Positions 36,240-45,313 of a stretch of DNA of 64,000 nucleotides are shown piece by piece; position 1 is the first letter of the stretch, and each line of letters opens with the position of its first letter. The position numbers were made by a program, and so were the translations under genes. The DNA is taken from the NCBI GenBank assembly GCA_046726315.1, contig JBKPAG010000007.1:124001-188000 (forward strand). The letters run 5' to 3'. The notes under the pieces are model-generated. The model was not told the origin of the DNA, did no database searches, and saw only the letters and a program-made list of their open reading frames with translations. This stretch comes from JACVRX01 sp046726315. Its GTDB lineage: Bacteria; Actinomycetota; Actinomycetes; Jiangellales; Jiangellaceae.

Positions 36240-36730
36240 GTTCCTCGCAGCTCACGGCTACGGCGTCGACGGCGGAGTTGCCGGTGTTTGCGCTTCGTCG
36301 GAACGCCGAAACGGGACATGTGTTCGAGTTCGGCGATGGCTCGCGCGGACAGACGGCGCACGTACCTGTCGAGGACCGGGCCGAGCAGACGTGCCGGTCG
36401 TGTGAACGCCAGGTCTCCGGACACGGTCACTTGAGCGGTGTTCGGACCGTTCGAGGCCAGTGACCAGTCACTTCGGGCCGCGGACAGGAATGGCGGCAGG
36501 CCGGTTACCACTTCGTACGCCAGACGACGCTCGGATTCGTAGGCCACGACCCGCTCGACGACTCCATGGACACCGGCGATGGTCGACACCGACAGTGGCG
36601 TCCTGGTACGGGGGCTAAGAGGTTCGGATCCGGGACCGCGTGCGGCTAGGACTCTGGGCAGCTGGTCGACCATTCCCCAACCCTGGCAAACCCTGTCCGA
36701 GGAGCTGCCAGGCTGCGGAGCGAGGGGCAT
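36236..36730 (-). CDS. SRPBCC (cyclase/dehydrase-like) protein, N-terminus in doubt
   Basis: 164 residues, or 145 from ATG 36673. The latter part is SRPBCC-like (VVERVVAYESERRLAYEVVTG, VSGDLAFTRPARLLGPVLDR). The first strand and helix of the fold are not recognisable, so the start is either shifted or truncated. Its stop shares the CTAG at 36236-36239 with the stop of the ligase on the other strand. Confidence 0.5.
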   Translation of the reverse strand: MPLAPQPGSSSDRVCQGWGMVDQLPRVLAARGPGSEPLSPRTRTPLSVSTIAGVHGVVERVVAYESERRLAYEVVTGLPPFLSAARSDWSLASNGPNTAQVTVSGDLAFTRPARLLGPVLDRYVRRLSARAIAELEHMSRFGVPTKRKHRQLRRRRRSRELRGT

Positions 36731-36792
36731 CGATCCGTGCGGTCACGCACGTGGCCATTCGCCAAAGCTGGTTGAACCCGGGCGATATTCGG

Positions 36793-37242
36793 CTAGTTGT
36801 GGCCGGGGGCGGTCTGCGCGAACGGGTCTGGGCCCGGATCGTGGCCCGGGGCGGCCACGGTGAGCCTGGCCAGAAAGTGGCGCCAGCCAATCGCGTGCTG
36901 GGCAGCCTCCTCGGGCGGGAGGCCGCGATGTTCGATGCTGACACGGGTGCCTTCAGCGGTGGCGGCGATGGTGACTTCGACGGTGCTGGTCCCCGGGGGC
37001 AAGAGAGCGGATCCGGCGTGGCCCCACGAGATCAGTAGGCGGTGCGGCGGGTCGAGCTCGAGGTAGCGGCCCCGCACGGGGACCCCGTTGATATCGAGGC
37101 GGAACACACCGCCAGGCGTCGGATCCAGAACGGCATAGTCGCCCATCCATTTGACGATGGCTTCGGGGCGGGTGAAATAGGCGTAGACGACCTCGGGCGG
37201 TGCGGCGATAGTCACCGAGGTTCGGTATGGCTGGGTCGTCAC
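36793..37242 (-). CDS. SRPBCC (AHSA1-like) protein
   Basis: 149 residues. APPEVVYAYFTRPEAIVKWMGD (residues 14-35) is the AHSA1 N-terminal signature, followed by PGGVFRLDING and the C-terminal helix AAQHAIGWRHFLARL. It is the second gene of a pair with the ArsR regulator, overlapping it by a few bases. Confidence 0.9.
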   Translation of the reverse strand: MTTQPYRTSVTIAAPPEVVYAYFTRPEAIVKWMGDYAVLDPTPGGVFRLDINGVPVRGRYLELDPPHRLLISWGHAGSALLPPGTSTVEVTIAATAEGTRVSIEHRGLPPEEAAQHAIGWRHFLARLTVAAPGHDPGPDPFAQTAPGHN

Positions 37243-37646
37243 GCGTCACCGGCCTCGGGATGGTGACCGGTTGATGGCGACCTGGTTGTGCGGGGGGCAG
37301 GCTCGTGACTAGTCGTTTCACCGGGTGAGGCTGTGTCCCGGTTCGGTCGGTCGGACTCGACGGCGTGCTTGAGGCGAGCGAGCCCGGCCGGCCAGAGCTC
37401 GTCCAGGAACTCCTGGAGAGAGCGCATGCCGTCGGGGTCGACCCGATAGAGGCGCCGTTGACCATCTCGGCGCACGCCTACCAATCCCGCCTCGCGCAGC
37501 GCCTTCAGGTGCAGGGAGATGGCCTGTTGGGTGATGTCGAAGTGTTCTGCGATTTCGGTGACCGAGCGAGGCTGATCACGGACCAAGCGCAGGATGGCCC
37601 GTCGATTCGGCTCGGCAAGGGCCTTCAAAGCGGCGTCGGTCCACAT
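37239..37646 (-). CDS. ArsR family regulator
   Basis: 135 residues from ATG 37646 (the frame is open to 37697). LAEPNRRAILRLVRDQPRSV then ITQQAISLHLKALREAGLV gives the winged helix at residues ~10-70. The last ~50 residues are Pro/Thr/His-rich and disordered. It is the first gene of an ArsR-SRPBCC pair and is divergent from another SRPBCC gene at 37764; the gap has repeated CTTGCACAAG elements. Confidence 0.9.
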   Translation of the reverse strand: MWTDAALKALAEPNRRAILRLVRDQPRSVTEIAEHFDITQQAISLHLKALREAGLVGVRRDGQRRLYRVDPDGMRSLQEFLDELWPAGLARLKHAVESDRPNRDTASPGETTSHEPAPRTTRSPSTGHHPEAGDA

Positions 37647-37673
37647 CAACACCAGTGTGCCCGCGTTCGTACC

Positions 37674-37710
37674 GCTTGCACAAGCGGGTGCTTGCACAAG
37701 TAACTACTTG
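37674..37710. promoter_or_regulatory. repeated CTTGCACAAG elements, putative ArsR operator
   Basis: GCTTGCACAAG occurs at 37674-37684 and again at 37690-37700; each contains the CTTG/CAAG dyad. A third dyad, CAAG-TAACTA-CTTG, lies at 37697-37710. The cluster sits between divergent ArsR and SRPBCC genes, where an ArsR protein would repress both. Confidence 0.55.
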
Positions 37711-37763
37711 TGAATAGCCTGGGCGGAGCGGAGCTAGTCAGCACGACCAGAAGGGAGCACACC

Positions 37764-38225
37764 ATGGCATCGTTCCGGCACACCATCGAGATCACCGCAA
37801 CACCCGAGCAGGTCTGGCAAGTCCTCGGCGACGTCACATCGGTCGACCGGTGGATCCCAGGGGTGACGGCGGTCGTCCGCACCGACGCCGGGCGAGTGTG
37901 CACGTTCGACGACAGACATACCCAGGTCGAGCAGATTCTGGACTATTCCCACGAAACACGCTCCTACCGCTATGTCATCACGGGAGCGCCGCTTCCGGTC
38001 AGCGACAACACCGGCCGCTTCGCCGTCGAGGACGCCGGCGGGCGCGCCCGGGTGGTATGGGAGTCGAGCTTCATCGCACTCGACCCTGCCCTGGAGTCAC
38101 AACTGGCGCAGATGTGGGAGCCCTACCTGCCTCTCGTTCTGGCCAACCTCAAAATGCTGGTGGAGCACTCCGCCGCGGACACATCGTCGATGCCGCGCGA
38201 GGTCGAACCCAACCGAGCTAGCTGA
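37764..38225 (+). CDS. SRPBCC family protein
   Basis: 153 residues from ATG 37764, behind AAGGGAG. ITATPEQVWQVLGDVTSVDRW is the SRPBCC N-terminal signature, and ESSFIALDP near 113 a typical strand. It is divergent from the ArsR-SRPBCC pair and probably under the same operator. Confidence 0.85.
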   Translation: MASFRHTIEITATPEQVWQVLGDVTSVDRWIPGVTAVVRTDAGRVCTFDDRHTQVEQILDYSHETRSYRYVITGAPLPVSDNTGRFAVEDAGGRARVVWESSFIALDPALESQLAQMWEPYLPLVLANLKMLVEHSAADTSSMPREVEPNRAS

Positions 38226-38667
38226 GGCCGGCGATCGATATCGCAAGGAGGAACACGAGGACGACCTCGCTGACGATCCACGAGTTTGTGTCATCCACGC
38301 ACGCATCTCCGGCAAGATGACGTGGGCCCGTTCTCCGAGCAGAAGCAGGATGAGGAGCGGTATCGCGACGAGCAACACCGTTGTGAGAAGAAATGGCAGG
38401 GCTTCTGGGTAGACGCGCACCATCAGGAACAGCAGGAGCGCGATGATCGCGTAGTCGATCCGGACTGTCCTCGTTCGCATCGCGTTGGATACCGAAGGCT
38501 GTCGCTGCCATATACACGATCGTGGTTCCGAGGGCTGTCGCTAGGGCGACGCCGAGTAGGTATGCGACTGAGTTCGCCCGCGCCCGGCCGGTGGTGGCCA
38601 GAAAGATCGCCATTACGACTGCGGCCCGGCCACGATCCTCCCCGCGTTGGCGTCGGGTCACGCCCAC
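38218..38667 (-). pseudogene. GAP-family membrane protein, two frameshifts
   Basis: FLATTGRARANSVAYLLGV and YMAATAFGIQ are in one frame, IDYAIIALLLFLMVRVY to VILPEMRAWM in a second, and DTNSWIVSEVVLVFLLAISI back in the first. Joined they give a continuous polytopic membrane protein of the GAP (Sap-like) type, but the N-terminal helix is not recognisable. Two offsetting base changes and a lost N-terminus indicate decay. Confidence 0.55.
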
Positions 38668-38929
38668 GGCGGCCGTCTTGGCGCCGACGGGATCAGGGCA
38701 ACAGCCGTGCTCGTGGCTCCCGCGCCCGGTCTAGGGTTGGATTGGACGCAAACCCGACGCACGCTAGGCAGAGCCGGACACACCGTTCAGGTGTAACCGT
38801 CAGGATAGCGACACCCTGGCTGTCCCAGGAGGTGATGTCGGCAACCAGCCTGAGGCCGGGAGCCTCGGTGGTGAAGTCCCAACCGATCAGCTCCGGGTCG
38901 GGAACCGCCGGTTCGAGAGTCGTATCCGC

Positions 38930-39517
38930 TCAATCTTGGGTCCAAAGTTCCCCTGCCTCAATCGAGACTGGTAGCACGTTACCGGGCGGTGGCAAGGGGC
39001 ATGTCCACCGCGCGTCGTACGCACATGAGGGATTATATAAGAAGTTGAGATCGACAATTAACCTACCCTCTTCCTCTCCCAGGTCCGCGCCCTTGACCGT
39101 ATCGAGAAGATACCTGCCGCCCCCGTACGAGGTCTCCCCACAAGTGGCATCCCGAAGCGGTAGGAAGATTCCCCCTCCGTATGATTCGAGCCACCAAACG
39201 TCCAGAGTCCCCAAACCTGGTAATTCGACCTTACCGTCGCAGCTAAACGGAACAATTCCATCCGTGGTTGTGGAAACCTCCATTCGAGCGGGCTCGGTGC
39301 CTTGCACTCGAACAGCGAACCGCAGCGTCGGATCATAGGGACGGTAACGAAGACCTCGAAAGTGTGATCGCTGCACCGGAGAGTCAGGATGATCCGCAAA
39401 GAGTTGATCACGAACGGCGCGCCACCGATTCCAACCCGCCTCGGCGTCGGGCGTCGCCCGTACGGCTGCGTAAAGCTCCGAGACCGTACGCCGCCAGCTT
39501 AGGAGAGACAACGTCAT
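38930..39517 (-). CDS. DUF1684 protein
   Basis: 195 residues from ATG 39517, behind AAAGGAAA. The DUF1684 signature is complete: LESYGGGIFLPLRDATCG near 120, YGGGRYLLDTVKGAD near 142 and the C-terminal NFLYNPSCAYDARWTCPLPP. Members are widespread in actinobacteria with unknown function. The stretch 38668-38929 has no gene I can support. Confidence 0.9.
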   Translation of the reverse strand: MTLSLLSWRRTVSELYAAVRATPDAEAGWNRWRAVRDQLFADHPDSPVQRSHFRGLRYRPYDPTLRFAVRVQGTEPARMEVSTTTDGIVPFSCDGKVELPGLGTLDVWWLESYGGGIFLPLRDATCGETSYGGGRYLLDTVKGADLGEEEGRLIVDLNFLYNPSCAYDARWTCPLPPPGNVLPVSIEAGELWTQD

Positions 39518-39639
39518 AGGGGATTTCCTTTTCAGAAGGTGACGCCCCGACCCCGGAGGTACGGGCTGTTGGAGATTGGACTGTTTCGGACAGGCTACGC
39601 CCAATACGTTGGTCATGCCGGAGAATGATCAGCGACTGT

Positions 39640-40352
39640 CTGACTATGTGGCGCTGGGAGAGCTGACCCGTCGTTCGCACCGGAGGCGGTGGATGAGGAT
39701 GTTGGAACTTGCACCCAAAGTAATTCTTCGGCCCGGGTAGCTGCTTAGCGAATAGAACGGCCTCATAGGTAAAGGCGTGCGGCGCATTGCGGCCGGGCCG
39801 GTTCAACCCGCTTGCGGTGCTATTGCTGCGGTGCCTGCGTCTGGCATTCCATCCGCTGTTATGGGGCGGGCTCGTCGTGGCTGTGCCGAGGGCTTCCTCG
39901 AGGAAGAGCTTGCCCTTCGGCTCGACACACCCGGGGACGTCTTTGCCGGGATACGGACCCCGCTCGTCGGAGTCGCGATCGCCATCGGCGCGCGCTTCGG
40001 TGCATCAGTGCTGGCGTTCGTCGCGGCGTACCCGGTGGCCCGCCGGGACCTCACGACGAACGGTCGCGAGACTCGGCCGGCACTACACGTGGCCGGACGC
40101 CGCCCACCTCACCCGTGCCTACCAAGCCCTCCGCTGGACCAGGGCGGTAACCGACTGCGCCGTCGAGCAGCTGGGATCTTCCGGTCGCGCATTGGCCTGA
40201 TGGGGCACCGCGTTCGGCTGGCTCGGCGTGCTCATGTTCATCACCTTCTGCGTCACGCTGGTGGTCGCCGCGTGAGGCGGACATGCGCCACTTCACGATC
40301 ACGGCTTTTGGTGACCCGCGAGGTGGGTAGGGCTCGGCGGCGGAGGCGTGGG
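39640..40352. other. 713-bp stretch with no intact gene
   Basis: Frames here have no ribosome sites or families. Short hydrophobic pieces (VGVAIAIGARFGASVLAFVA at about 39968-40030; WGTAFGWLGVLMFITFCVTL at 40201-40260 after a TGA) suggest a decayed membrane-protein gene. Confidence 0.4.
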
Positions 40353-41234
40353 TCATCCGCTGGATGCCTGGCCGGGCCACCAGTCCTTGATCGCGGTGAC
40401 GATCTCCTCGGGGGCGTCTTCTTGGATGTAGTGCGAAGCGCCGCGGAGGATGTGGGTGCGGTGGTTGGGGAAGGTGTGCTCCCAGCGCAACCGGTGGCGC
40501 TCCTTGAAGCCGGGGTCCTTCTCGCCCCATACGATGAGCGCCGGCTTGTCGGCGACCCGCGCCAGTCCGTGCTCCACCTCGGCGAGCAGGTCGTTGGCGG
40601 CCAGGATCTCTCGCGGCATGACATGCACCGGTATTCGCGAGGCGGGGGTGGGATGGGGCATCTTGTACATCTGCCGTTCGGCCGGCGTGAGCTTCTTGCG
40701 CCGGATGCCGCCGCGCATGAACACGTTCACGAAGACGTCGGCCCGCCGCACCAGAAGTCCGCCGAGGACCGAGCTGCCCAGAGCCTTGGAGAACAGTTCG
40801 GTGGCCCGGTCCCCGCGCAGCGGCCACGCCCAGGTGTTCCCGATCACGAAGGCCCGGAACCACTCGGGGTGGCGGGTGGCCACCCAGAACCCGATCGGGC
40901 CGCCCCAGTCCTGCACCATCAGCGTGATATCGCGCAGCGCGAGCTGCTCGACGAAGCCGTCCACGACGCGGGCGTGCTCGGCGATGGTGTACCCGTAGCC
41001 GGCCGGCCCGGTGGACAGGCCGAAGCCCGGGTAGTCCAATGCCACGCACCGGAACCTGTCCGTCAACCCGCGCACAATGTGCCGGTAGAGAAACGACCAC
41101 GTGGGGTTTCCATGTAGGGCGAGAAAGACCGGCCCGTTGCCCTCGTCGATGTAATGCACACTCGCCCCACCCACTTCCAGAAAACGGCTCTCGAACGGGA
41201 ACAGCTCATCGGTCACCCACGCCGGTCGAGTCAC
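40353..41234 (-). CDS. haloalkane-dehalogenase-like alpha/beta hydrolase
   Basis: 293 residues from GTG 41234, which follows GGAGGGAG; a longer frame to 41300 has no site. HGNPTWSFLYR (residues ~40-50) is the oxyanion motif of haloalkane dehalogenases, and VQDWGGPIG near 107 has the nucleophile Asp in place of Ser. The base His is in GASHYIQED near 267. The Asp nucleophile and W next to it support dehalogenase chemistry over esterase, but the substrate is unknown. Confidence 0.8.
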   Translation of the reverse strand: MTRPAWVTDELFPFESRFLEVGGASVHYIDEGNGPVFLALHGNPTWSFLYRHIVRGLTDRFRCVALDYPGFGLSTGPAGYGYTIAEHARVVDGFVEQLALRDITLMVQDWGGPIGFWVATRHPEWFRAFVIGNTWAWPLRGDRATELFSKALGSSVLGGLLVRRADVFVNVFMRGGIRRKKLTPAERQMYKMPHPTPASRIPVHVMPREILAANDLLAEVEHGLARVADKPALIVWGEKDPGFKERHRLRWEHTFPNHRTHILRGASHYIQEDAPEEIVTAIKDWWPGQASSG

Positions 41235-41444
41235 AATCGACAACTCCCTCCGACCTCGCATGAGTGCCGCGCAAGGATTCCCTGTCCGCGCATCGTGCAA
41301 CCTCAGCGACAGTCTCGGTTGGCGAATCTAGGCCATGGGACTGACAGTTCCCGGATGGTCGAGCCCCGGGCATCGTGACGGGCACACCGTCGGGATGCCA
41401 CGTACGTGCTTACGGTTGATGCGACCCGGATGTGGGAGGTAGCG

Positions 41445-42020
41445 ATGGGTGCGTGGATCGTCGCAGGGACTGCCGCCGGCGTGGGCGCAGCGCTCGCGGG
41501 CGGCTACGTCGGAATCGTGACCGGTGCCTTGGCGATCGATTTGGGCGTCGGCCGCCGGACCCGTGCGCTCGGGCCGCAGACCGTGGAGATCGGCGCGCCG
41601 CGGGAGGAGGTCTTCGACGTCATCGCCGCCGGGTATCTGGCGCGCCAGTCCAGGGCCGTTGCGGCGAAGATCCGGGTACTCGAGCGCGGCACCGACATGG
41701 TGCTGGCCGCCCACCGCACACCGGTGCGTGGCCCGCTGGTGGCCACCACGGTCGAGACCATCCGGTTCACTCGGCCGGAGCGGGTGGATTTCCGACTGGT
41801 CCGCGGGCCAGTGCCGCAGGTCGTCGAATGGTTCACCCTGACCGCCACCGAAACCGGCACCATTCTGGACTACGGAGGCGAGCTCGGCACCGACCTGTGG
41901 CGCATCGGCCAGCGGTGGGGCGACTTCGTGGCGTCCCGCTGGGAGCGGGCCGTCGCCGGCTCGCTTGAGGTGATCAAGGCCGAGGCCGAGCGCCGGAGAA
42001 AGGTCGTTGGCGCGGAATAG
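41445..42020 (+). CDS. SRPBCC-fold protein with N-terminal membrane anchor
   Basis: 191 residues from ATG 41445 behind GGGAGGT. One hydrophobic segment (VAGTAAGVGAALAGGYVGIV, 6-25) is followed by an SRPBCC-type domain: VEIGAPREEVFDVIAAGYLA near 47 and FVASRWERAVAGSLEVIKAEAER at the end. Substrate or ligand unknown. It precedes a membrane gene and a Crp/Fnr gene in the same direction, a possible operon. Confidence 0.7.
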   Translation: MGAWIVAGTAAGVGAALAGGYVGIVTGALAIDLGVGRRTRALGPQTVEIGAPREEVFDVIAAGYLARQSRAVAAKIRVLERGTDMVLAAHRTPVRGPLVATTVETIRFTRPERVDFRLVRGPVPQVVEWFTLTATETGTILDYGGELGTDLWRIGQRWGDFVASRWERAVAGSLEVIKAEAERRRKVVGAE

Positions 42021-42094
42021 TGCCCGTGCGTACTGTGTGCGCGCTCACCGAAGACGCCGGCCGCACCCGCCTAACCTCACCCCCGACATCTTCC

Positions 42095-42125
42095 GAGGAG
42101 GAGGAAGAGGAGGAGGAGGAGGTTC
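42095..42125 (+). promoter_or_regulatory. extended GAG-repeat Shine-Dalgarno tract
   Basis: A run of GAGGAGGAGGAAGAGGAGGA and more GAG units ends just three bases before the GTG at 42128. It offers several overlapping ribosome sites and favours that start over an upstream one, which would turn the run into a Glu stretch. Confidence 0.55.
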
Positions 42126-42127
42126 TC

Positions 42128-42580
42128 GTGGCATCCCCCGGTGCAACCACAGGAACTCGCACGTTACCCATGGGTGTGGCCGCCGGAGCGGCGGCCGGGC
42201 TCCTCGCCGGCGTTCCGCTGGGCATCATCATGCAGGCCACAGACGTCATGCCGATGGTCGCGGACCTGGTGAGCGAGCCCTCCACCGGCCTCGGCTGGCT
42301 GGTGCATCTGTTCAACTCCGCTCTGTTCGGAGCGATCTTCGCGCTGCTGTTTTCACGGTGGATCGCCAGGCCTGGCGCGGCTGTCGGGCTGGGGCTGGTC
42401 TATGGGATTGCCTGGTGGGTGGTCGGTGCCCTGGTGATCATGCCGGCCTGGCTGGGTATGAGCGAGATGATCTTCGAAGTTGGTGCCAACCAGTGGTGGA
42501 GCCTGCTCGGTCACCTGCTCTACGGCCTGCTACTGGGCACGCTGTACGTGCTCATCCGTCCGATGCTTGCGCGCCGCTAG
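42128..42580 (+). CDS. four-helix membrane protein
   Basis: 150 residues from GTG 42128. Hydrophobic segments lie near 14-35 (GVAAGAAAGLLAGVPLGIIM), 55-75, 82-105 and 124-142. No functional motif is seen. It is closely followed by the Crp/Fnr gene. Confidence 0.7.
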   Translation: MASPGATTGTRTLPMGVAAGAAAGLLAGVPLGIIMQATDVMPMVADLVSEPSTGLGWLVHLFNSALFGAIFALLFSRWIARPGAAVGLGLVYGIAWWVVGALVIMPAWLGMSEMIFEVGANQWWSLLGHLLYGLLLGTLYVLIRPMLARR

Positions 42581-42700
42581 GCCCGCATGGCGGGCGCCCA
42601 AAGGTACTGTCTGACCGAGGGCCTGGAAGTCCTCGACGGGATGGCCCGCGGAGGCCAGCCACCGCCGTGGGCCCCCGGCCGACGCGAGGAGGCTGCGTCC

Positions 42701-43405
42701 GTGGACCACCTCGGTGCGCTCGAGGTGAAGGCCTGGTGCATTTCCGAGGTCGACATTTTCCGCGACCTCAGCCCGACCGAGATGGACGCCATCGCCGCGG
42801 CCGCCCCGATGAAGATCTTCGCGGCCGGCGAGTTGCTGTATTCACCGCACAACCGGGTCGAGACGCTGTTCATTCTCAAGCGCGGCCGGGTCCGTATCTT
42901 TCGGGTCTCCGCCGATGGGCGGGTACTGACCACCGCGATCATCACACCGGGCACGATCTTCGGCGAGATGGTGCTGCTCGGCCAGCACATGTACGACAAC
43001 TTCGCCGAGGCTCTGGAGGAAACGGTGGTGTGCGTCATGAGCACCGCGGACGTCCACCGCTTCCTGCTGTCAGACCCGCGGATCGCCGCGCGTATCGCGG
43101 AGATCCTGGGCAGGCGGCTGGTCGAGATGGAACGCCGGTTGTCCGACAGCGTGTTCAAAAGTGTCCCGCAACGGGTGGCCAGCACCCTGCTCACGCTCGC
43201 CGGGCAGTATCGCCGTTACGGCCTGCCATCACGTGGCCCTGTGGTTGCGCTTACCCACGAACAAGTTGCCGCCCTTGCCGGCACGTCGCGCGAGACGGCG
43301 ACCAAGGTTCTCGGCGACTTCGCCGAGCGCGGCCTCATCCGCCTCGGTCGCGGCCGCATCACCCTGCTCGACATCGGCAAGATCAGCACCGAGACCGGCG
43401 ACTAG
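42701..43405 (+). CDS. Crp/Fnr family regulator
   Basis: 234 residues from GTG 42701, behind GAGGAGG; the frame is open to 42587. The effector domain (about 8-130) has FGEMVLLGQHMYDNF, where the cAMP-binding Arg-Ser/Thr-Ala of Crp is absent, so cAMP is probably not the ligand. A dimer helix follows, then the HTH (LTHEQVAALAGTSRETATKVL near 182-202). There are no N-terminal cysteines for a 4Fe-4S cluster. It may respond to another ligand or redox state. Confidence 0.9.
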   Translation: MDHLGALEVKAWCISEVDIFRDLSPTEMDAIAAAAPMKIFAAGELLYSPHNRVETLFILKRGRVRIFRVSADGRVLTTAIITPGTIFGEMVLLGQHMYDNFAEALEETVVCVMSTADVHRFLLSDPRIAARIAEILGRRLVEMERRLSDSVFKSVPQRVASTLLTLAGQYRRYGLPSRGPVVALTHEQVAALAGTSRETATKVLGDFAERGLIRLGRGRITLLDIGKISTETGD

Positions 43406-43429
43406 GGATGAGCGTGTCTGGTAGCCATC

Positions 43430-44062
43430 CACCCCGCATCTCATGCCGCTGCTGGAGAACGCAGTGTCCGCGCTGTGGTTGCATGGGCCGGAGACGCCTC
43501 TGGAACTCGGCGTCGACGTCTGTCCTCGCCGTCCCGCAATTTTGCCCGATGCGGAACCTCGCCGACGCGGCGAGCCGGGCCGGCGCACGGCGGTTCGTGT
43601 TGACCAGCATCCTGACCTGTGACCAGACCCGAAGGTGCCGCACTCTTCTGGCACAAGAAACTCGCCGAGGACCCGCTCCAGGAGCAGGGCGTCCCATTTG
43701 TCACGCTTCGCCCGGCGCGTTCGTCGACCCGATCATCCGGATGGGCGGCGACCCGTTCGTCAAGCGGCGGCTGATGTGGTTCGGTTCCCCGACCATCCCG
43801 CTCACCTTTGTGCTCACCCAGGACGTCGTCGGTTACCTGGCCGACGCAGTTGGTGCTCCCGGGTGGAGGGCAGCGCATCGACATCGGCTGGGACCGGCCG
43901 GTGAGGATGCAGCAGATCGCGCAGATCTCCGGGCGACTGCTGTGTCAGCAGATTCGGCTGCGCACGATCCCGGCCGGTGTGATCAATGGGGCCGCCGCGG
44001 TCGCGGGCCGGTTCAGCCCGATGGTCAGGGATATGGCCGCGATGACGCACCGACGCCGTCCC
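43430..44062 (+). pseudogene. NAD(P)H-binding SDR/NmrA-like protein, several frameshifts
   Basis: Pieces in different frames line up with one SDR protein: ENAVSALWLHGPETPLELGV, MRNLADAASRAGARRFVLTS (ILTCDQT follows), FWHKKLAED, EQGVPFVTLRP, GGDPFVKRRLMWFGSPTIPL (TFVLTQDVVGYLADAV follows), then DIGWDRPVRMQQIAQISGRL to FSPMVRDMAAM. At least three frame changes and a lost N-terminus make it a pseudogene. Confidence 0.7.
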
Positions 44063-44284
44063 GTCGACGCCGACTGCGTAGATACGCCGGTTCCCAGCCG
44101 CCTCGTTGGTGACAAGCCCCGCTTCTTTAGCACCTTCAGATGCTGAGACACCGCAGGACGCCCCCCACCGGCAGGCCACGTGCGATCTCGACTGCTGCCT
44201 TGGGGCGTCTCGAAGCCGCTCCAGGATTGCCCTCCGGGTCGCGTCGCATGGCGTCGAAGACTTTGATGGTGCGCCTTGACGCAC
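44050..44284 (-). pseudogene. decayed ArsR family regulator
   Basis: On the minus strand, DATRRAILERLRDAPRQ, then VEIARGLPV and SQHLKVLKK in other frames, then AGLVTNEAAGNRRIYAV. These are successive parts of one winged-helix ArsR protein broken by at least two frame changes. It is divergent from the VOC gene. Confidence 0.6.
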
Positions 44285-44339
44285 CGTGCGTTATCCCTTA
44301 CCGTGCATGTTGACTAACCATACCAGGGAGGTGGAGGCA

Positions 44340-44690
44340 ATGGGAGCTCCGGTCACGTGGTTCGAGATCAACACCGGCGATCCGCGGGCGGCGCGGGAGT
44401 TCTACGCCGCGCTGTTCGGATGGCAGCTGCAGGTCCTGGCTGACGCTGACGACTACGCGCTGGTCGACACCGGCGGAGAGGGCACCATCGGTGGCGGCAT
44501 CGGCCAGGCACAGGGCCCGAACCAGGTCATCTTCTACATCGAGGTGGACGATCCCCAGGCCTACCTCGACCGGGTCGAGCAGGCCGGCGGTAAGACCCTC
44601 GTACCGGTCACCGAGATCCCGGACATGGTGACCTTCGCGCAGTTCTCGGATCCACAAGGAAACGTGGTGGGACTGGTGAAAAGTACCTAG
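44340..44690 (+). CDS. VOC (glyoxalase-fold) protein
   Basis: 116 residues from ATG 44340, with GGGAGGTGGAGG before it. VTWFEINTGDPRAAREFYAALFGW and YIEVDDPQAYLDRVEQAGGK mark the two VOC half-folds; the end is FAQFSDPQGNVVGLVK. The usual metal His is absent at the first position. Members of this subgroup are often of unknown ligand; some are bleomycin-resistance-like. Confidence 0.85.
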   Translation: MGAPVTWFEINTGDPRAAREFYAALFGWQLQVLADADDYALVDTGGEGTIGGGIGQAQGPNQVIFYIEVDDPQAYLDRVEQAGGKTLVPVTEIPDMVTFAQFSDPQGNVVGLVKST

Positions 44691-44885
44691 GTCGAAGTGG
44701 CCGGGCCCAACGGGTCCCGCGCATGGGCTCTCGCCAGGTTCTGGCAAATCGCGCTTGCGGCCCTTAACAGGCGAGCCAGGTCGACATTCGCGCGCATCCC
44801 ACCGCCAGGCCACCTCCACCGAACCGATGGTTTGGACCGGCATCCCGGCCATTCATTGACAGCTGCACCCAAAGGGAGACAGCGC

Positions 44886-45266
44886 GTGGACTACACCGAC
44901 GACAGCGAACTGCCGGAAATCACAGATGACATCCTGAGCGACGCCCTGCTTGCAACCAAGCCATACACGATCGTCATCCTCAAGACCGGGCCGATGTCCT
45001 CCACACCCGGTCCCGACCGTGACTCCGATGTGGCGAACACCGTGTGGGCGCACGGCAAACGCAACTTCGCCCTCCGTGCTGCCGGTCTCCTGCCGATCGT
45101 GTGCCCGGTGCAAGACGGCAGCGACGTAACTGGCGTCGGCATCTTCGACGCCAGTCCCGAGGGCGTGGAGCGGATCATGTCTAACGATCCCGGCGTCAAG
45201 GTCGGCATCTTCACCTACGACATTCACCCGACCCGGACCTTTGCGGGCAGCATGCTCCCTCAATAA
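44886..45266 (+). CDS. YciI-like protein
   Basis: 126 residues from GTG 44886 with GGGAGA before it. TIVILKTGPMSSTPG and a dimeric alpha/beta core of VCPVQDGSDVTGVGIFDASP resemble the YciI (DGPF) fold, with an HGKRNFALRAAGLLPIV segment in place of the usual HxxxLxxLxxxG. The catalytic His-Asp pair is uncertain. Confidence 0.6.
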   Translation: MDYTDDSELPEITDDILSDALLATKPYTIVILKTGPMSSTPGPDRDSDVANTVWAHGKRNFALRAAGLLPIVCPVQDGSDVTGVGIFDASPEGVERIMSNDPGVKVGIFTYDIHPTRTFAGSMLPQ

Positions 45267-45313
45267 CAACGCGCGGTGTCAGCCTGGTACTCGGGATCGA
45301 CAGAGTTACGGCA

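Noticed and set aside
39777..41117. 446-codon open frame on the plus strand
   Set aside because: Most of it is antisense to the dehalogenase-like gene, with no domain.
42701..43405. Crp/Fnr protein as the cAMP sensor for the local cyclases
   Set aside because: Its binding cassette lacks the Arg-Ser/Thr-Ala contact, so cAMP binding is unlikely.
42007..44112. 701-codon open frame on the plus strand
   Set aside because: It runs across a membrane gene, the Crp/Fnr gene and part of the SDR relic in the wrong frame; only a short piece matches the relic.
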